The position numbers and the translations under genes are program-made. Source: Xenopus tropicalis (lineage: Eukaryota; Chordata; Amphibia; Anura; Pipidae). Taken from it: DNA of 64,000 bases. How positions within the stretch are numbered: the stretch's first letter is position 1; each line of letters opens with the position of its first letter. This document shows, in pieces, positions 60,152-64,000 of this stretch. Under the pieces are notes generated by a model. It searched no databases and had not been told where the DNA came from. It saw nothing but the letters and a program-made list of their open reading frames with translations. The DNA is taken from positions 77,435,404 to 77,499,403 of the forward strand of contig NC_030678.2 in the NCBI RefSeq assembly GCF_000004195.4, in the 5' to 3' direction.

Positions 60152-60266
60152 GGATGTATCAGAGTCTCTTTTGGACCAGTGTCTCTATACTGCTAAATCT
60201 CTAGAACCTGACCTTCTCATCCGTACTTCTGGAGAGGTTCGCCTGAGTGACTTTCTTCTGTGGCAG
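60152..60266 (+). CDS. dhdds: Dhdds, coding exon 7 (end of Arg181 to Gln219): motif IV/V, GC donor
   Basis: Encodes [18 protein letters not shown], then [20 protein letters not shown] (residues 200-219), the signature of the cis-prenyltransferase family. Arg205, Ser207, Gly208, Arg211 and Ser213, which hold the second substrate's pyrophosphate in the family, are present. Arg205 and Arg211 match positions with human disease variants. The exon ends CTGTGGCAG|GCAAGT: a GC donor with otherwise perfect consensus. Reading past it gives ASKYRYLF and a stop. Confidence 0.96.
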
Positions 60267-60359
60267 GCAAGTAAATACCGCTACCTTTTTTAATGCCACT
60301 CATCTACCATCTTTGAAACCTTTTGCAGAAGTTAACTTTTTTTTTAATCATCACTATAG
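60267..60359 (+). other. dhdds: dhdds intron 7, GC-AG type (93 bp)
   Basis: Donor GCAAGTAAAT, acceptor TCACTATAG, 93 bp. Exon 7 ends and exon 8 begins in phase 0. The nearest GT (in GCAA|GTAAAT) would add four bases and break the frame, so the GC donor is needed for the conserved protein. Confidence 0.92.
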
Positions 60360-60467
60360 ACGTCCCATTCCTGCTTGGTATTTCAATCTGTACTGTGGCC
60401 AGAGTATACCTTTTGGAACCTCTGTGAAGCTATTTTGCGTTACCAATACAACTACAGTAACATCCAA
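60360..60467 (+). CDS. dhdds: Dhdds, coding exon 8 (residues 220-255)
   Basis: 36 codons: [20 protein letters not shown], then [16 protein letters not shown]. It closely follows the human [20 protein letters not shown] segment, the last strand and helix of the catalytic fold. Donor CCAA|GTAAGT, phase 0. Confidence 0.97.
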
Positions 60468-63227
60468 GTAAGTGGATATTAAATACCCCCCGACTCCAAT
60501 TATAAAGTTTTCTTTTGCCATCTTGGTGTTAGGAAGAAATATTTTACCCCTCTGAGCCAAATTGGGTGGGGTTGCTTTTTTTCTGGATCAACTAGCAGTT
60601 AGGCAGGTTTTAAGTTGACATAAAAGGTTAAACTGGAACATGTCTTTTTTTTTTTTTTTTTTCTATTCTACTTACTATGTTTAGACAATGCTTTTTAGAC
60701 TGGCAATCATTTTCCTACTTTTTGTGGACAAATAGTTTTTTTTATCATTTTTAGCAGTTGGTCAACTCCAGAATGTAGGTTGGACCTAGTGCTGGCATAT
60801 AGTTGTTTTTGGCAGCTGTTCAGGGTTGCAGTGAGAATTAGACAGAGCGCTGGTGAATTTTTCTCTTTGCTTTGTGTATACATTGTAGCCTGAAATTGCT
60901 TTTAGCTACAAATCAGCCTTTAGAACAAGGAACACCTTACAGGGGCTTCTTCATTAGCTAGGGATTTAAAGGGCCCTGCCTTTGACTAGAGCTCCTGAGT
61001 TAACTGAAAGTACAAGAAGATCTACTTACTAAGTAACACTATTTGCTAGGGGACTGATGATCTAAAATGCACTACATATTTAGCATACTAATAGTCAGTG
61101 TAGGACTGTATATATATGATGTGCCTTGATGTGGCACATGAGCTTACATATTTTGGTCAAAGTTTGGTACTAATGCCGTTTGCAATTTTGGTAGGTTTAC
61201 CTACCAGAACCGTATCTTATAAAACAAGACTGAGATAAGTGGTAGCTTTATTCTAAGTCAAAAATACAAAGTCTTGAGAAGCGTTCAGCCACACAGAATG
61301 AACATCACAGAAGGTATCAAATGCGTCTTTGCAACTCACGGCTTTTTTATAAGCTGCTTATTAAAATTACTAATAAAAATCCTATAGATTAACCCACCCA
61401 AAGAATCCAGTTGGTCAAAACTAGCAAACCCAAAGATTCTCTGCTTAGCATTTACTTTGTGGACAGCTAGCTGCTAAAACTGCTGGGTAGATATTAGGGT
61501 AATTAAGCCTTTTCTTGTTTTGCATACCTTTTACCTTTAACACAAATGGTTTATGTGTATGTATCATTTATGCAGTACTTCTGTATTGTTTAATATACCC
61601 ATGTAAAACCGTAGCTCACCTTTGGCCAGTCCAGACTAGCAGCAGAGGGCAGCTGTAAGATGCCGTAAACAGTCACTATTTATTAGACTGGTGTAGGCTG
61701 TTCGAAACACTCTGTACATCTAATACCAAGGCCTATTTTAAATCCCAGTCCAGACCTGGACTCAGGTGCCCCTTTCAGATCTTACCCGTCATCAATGAGT
61801 GTTCCCAACAGTAACCATTATTATAAAGGACATCTAGTATAAGTAAATGTAAAGCAACTGGAGTTCCTAAGTAATATCTGAAGATGTTCCACTACTCATC
61901 TGAGCAGTTTCTTCAGTTCAACTGACTGATATGGGAAGTCCTAGGCATAAAAACTACTCCACTAATCCAACCACAATGGCACATTGTAACTCTTCAGAGA
62001 GATGACATCTGAAACTCTCACAGAGGTGTGAATGCCGTGGGGTTAGGGCAAAGACACACGGGGCGATTAGTCGCTGCAACTAATCTCAGCGACTTTCCAC
62101 CATAAAGGATTATGAGCATCACTGCAACAATTTGCACTAATTGTCGCTGCAACTTTTCTGAAAAGTTGCGGAAGTTGCGGCGACTAATCGTCCCTTATGT
62201 GTCTTCACCCTTACTGTGATAGGATAAACCAAAGTATCATGCAACTCATAGAGATACTTGTTAGAGTTCAGTATGAGTATGTGTTCAGTAAAATCACCTT
62301 TTACAGAAGCAAAGTTTAAATGTCATAAAGTAACATGGTATGATATGCTATGTTATAGTAGGTTCATCCCAAAAATTTGTTGCGATTGGATGCAGGAAAT
62401 CTTCTCCTTTGGTAGTAATTAAGACTCCAGGACATTCAGCAAAGACAACAGAACTTCTGTTGAGGAAATGGGCATGTTGTTGCTTCTTTAAATATCTTAT
62501 CTAAACTAAACTGGAGAGTTTGGACAACAAAATCTGACCCACAAAATCTTGCCATGCAACAGCACAAGATTTTGTAGGATGCTGCAAAATCTGATCCCCC
62601 ATCAGCTGTAATGCAAGTCAGATAAGATAATGTAGAATTCACCAATTATGTTCCTGCATCTGCAAGTCCATGTATTTAAATGGGAAAAAAAAGTATTTCA
62701 GACACATCGGATTTTCTCTTGTTGGATGCAGCATGCGTCGTTCCCTTCCAACCAGCATGTGGCTTCGGATGCCAAAGCTTTCATGGTCTTTATACATCAG
62801 ATTTTTCTACCAGTTTCAGAATTTTTGAACCCATGCAACTACATCCAACTTGTCAGATTGACGGATCATATTCTGCATCATCCTACAAAATTTTACTGTG
62901 TAGTTTAGCTTTTAGACTAAAAGCTTAAAAGAAAATTTATATGTTCAGAATGATTGTTTATAAAAGGTAATTTATATCATGCAACCTATTAAAGTCTTAT
63001 CAAATTGGCGCACACATATCTATAAATACTTTAATACTTTTTTTTTTTTTTCAATTTGTGTATGAGGACAGTGTTTTATATAAACCATGGTAGTTTAATA
63101 TATGGGATTATCCAATGACACTATTAGAGTGGTATATTTTTTTCTGATTCCGTATTTGTATGAAACAGTGGTGGTATATTGGGACCTGCAATGTTTGGTT
63201 TGTGTGTAAGTATTTCTTCTTTTGCAG
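60468..63227 (+). other. dhdds: dhdds intron 8
   Basis: 2,760 bp. Contains the Harbinger-like MITE 62,046-62,210 and T-rich tracts; otherwise AT-rich with nothing recognised. Acceptor TTCTTTTGCAG. Confidence 0.9.
62046..62210. mobile_element. Harbinger-like MITE (GGGCAAAGACACAC family), copy 3, TTA duplication
   Basis: GGGCAAAGACACACGGGGCG left, TTATGTGTCTTCACCC right, TTA on both sides (62,043-62,045 and 62,211-62,213). Interior GCGACTAATCG motifs as in copy 1. Confidence 0.88.
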
Positions 63228-63461
63228 AAAGCCAGGGAGCTGCATCATCGACAGAGTGCAAGGTTACAGCTAGAAAGTGACCAATCCTGGGTGCAGGAAA
63301 ATCTGTGTAATAAAGAGTACTCTACTGCAGAAGAAGACCTAATTCTCTGCCAAAAGTTACTGCAGAAATGTAAAGCTGAGAGGGAAGAAAGGACACAGAA
63401 TTTTATATGTGCCCTGGAGAAGAAAAGAACTGATCTCCTTCAAGCACTCTGTGCATCATAA
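63228..63461 (+). CDS. dhdds: Dhdds, coding exon 9 (residues 256-332, stop)
   Basis: Starts KARELHHRQSARLQLESDQS and ends FICALEKKRTDLLQALCAS before TAA at 63,459-63,461. It is rich in Glu, Lys, Arg and Gln with no catalytic motif. This is the helical C-terminal extension specific to animal DHDDS, which in the human complex wraps around and helps assemble with NgBR. Sequence is less conserved than the core, and two or three short indels versus human are expected here, but length is almost identical (332 versus 333). Confidence 0.95.
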   Translation, partial: KARELHHRQSARLQLESDQSWVQENLCNKEYSTAEEDLILCQKLLQKCKAEREERTQNFICALEKKRTDLLQALCAS

Positions 63462-64000
63462 CAGGGAAGTGGCCAGAGATTGTTGGGTTTAGAACACTAC
63501 AGTCATATATATGTTTGTGTTCTACCGAGGACATCCACTAACATCTTACATCTGCTGTGCATAGTCCAGAAGCAGGAAAAGCATACTCCGTCTCTGCAAA
63601 GTGGATGATTTGGGAAAGCAATGGTCCCAGATACCTGTTCCATTTCAGATTTGCCTCAGATAATCCATCTGAAGGTATAGAAAGTGAAAGAATGGGTTTA
63701 GTATGGGGCTGTTAACATTTGTATCTGGCCATAGGCAGCTGCTTATCCCTAATCCTGGCTCTTCCATGTTCAGTTTTAACCAACACAGTCTGCTCTTAAG
63801 GGACCTATATAGTGGGTATGTTTTAGTACATATGTCCAATTAAATGACATTCAGCATTTATGCTGAGTTAAGTCTTCAACCTTTATCCTGTTTGCTAATT
63901 TCCTTATTGTTGTTATTTGGAAGTGGCCAAATATCTTTAATAGCCACATGCTCTATACCTGTTCTTAAACCTGTCCCAAACCACTGGGTGTCAAACTTTT
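63462..64000 (+). other. dhdds: dhdds 3' UTR and window end
   Basis: Non-coding after the stop. A variant poly(A) signal ATTAAA lies at 63,839-63,844; whether the transcript ends there or beyond the window is unknown. Confidence 0.6.

Noticed and set aside
60247..60471. ORF overlapping dhdds exons 7 and 8
   Set aside because: Out of frame with the conserved protein; it runs through the GC-AG intron.

Overview
This is a 64 kb piece of a frog genome, almost certainly Xenopus tropicalis or a close relative. The two protein-coding genes translate to amphibian-like Lin28a and Dhdds proteins. Nearly everything between them is short interspersed DNA transposons: hAT, PIF/Harbinger and TTAA-target families with intact target-site duplications, as is typical of Xenopus. 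There are no bacterial-style genes or operons; coding sequence is split into short exons with GT-AG (once GC-AG) introns. Both genes run on the + strand.

Layout. 1-20,640: no host gene recognised. This part holds a 5'-truncated LINE on the minus strand (1-705), an L2-like LINE tail (about 1,395-1,603), a 3.0 kb Harbinger-type element with a decayed Myb-like ORF and a proline-rich minisatellite (4,082-7,115), a GATA microsatellite, and many MITEs. 20,702-33,377: lin28a, four coding exons giving a complete 195-aa protein (cold-shock domain plus two CCHC zinc knuckles). A long 3' UTR probably runs to an AATAAA near 37,366 and carries an overlapping let-7/miR-125 seed-match pair. About 37,395-50,640: intergenic, repeat-filled, including a 742-bp fold-back element. 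About 50,700-63,461: dhdds, one non-coding and eight coding exons giving a complete 332-aa cis-prenyltransferase subunit, with its 3' UTR continuing to about 63,860 or beyond the window.

The two genes are neighbours (as LIN28A and DHDDS are on human 1p36.11) but do not share a pathway. Lin28a is an RNA-binding regulator that blocks let-7 maturation in embryonic cells. Dhdds makes dehydrodolichyl diphosphate for protein N-glycosylation at the ER. All exon borders were read by eye from the reading frame, splice consensus and remembered family conservation. Summed exon lengths are exact multiples of three (588 and 999 nt, including stops), which independently supports the models.

Points most worth a second look: the let-7/miR-125 composite site; a GC-AG intron in dhdds needed to keep frame; hammerhead-ribozyme-like motifs in decayed repeats; a hAT element inserted in the loop of a palindromic element; the Harbinger element that kept a Myb-like ORF but shows no transposase; and the 742-bp fold-back. 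No wholly new biological system was identified.
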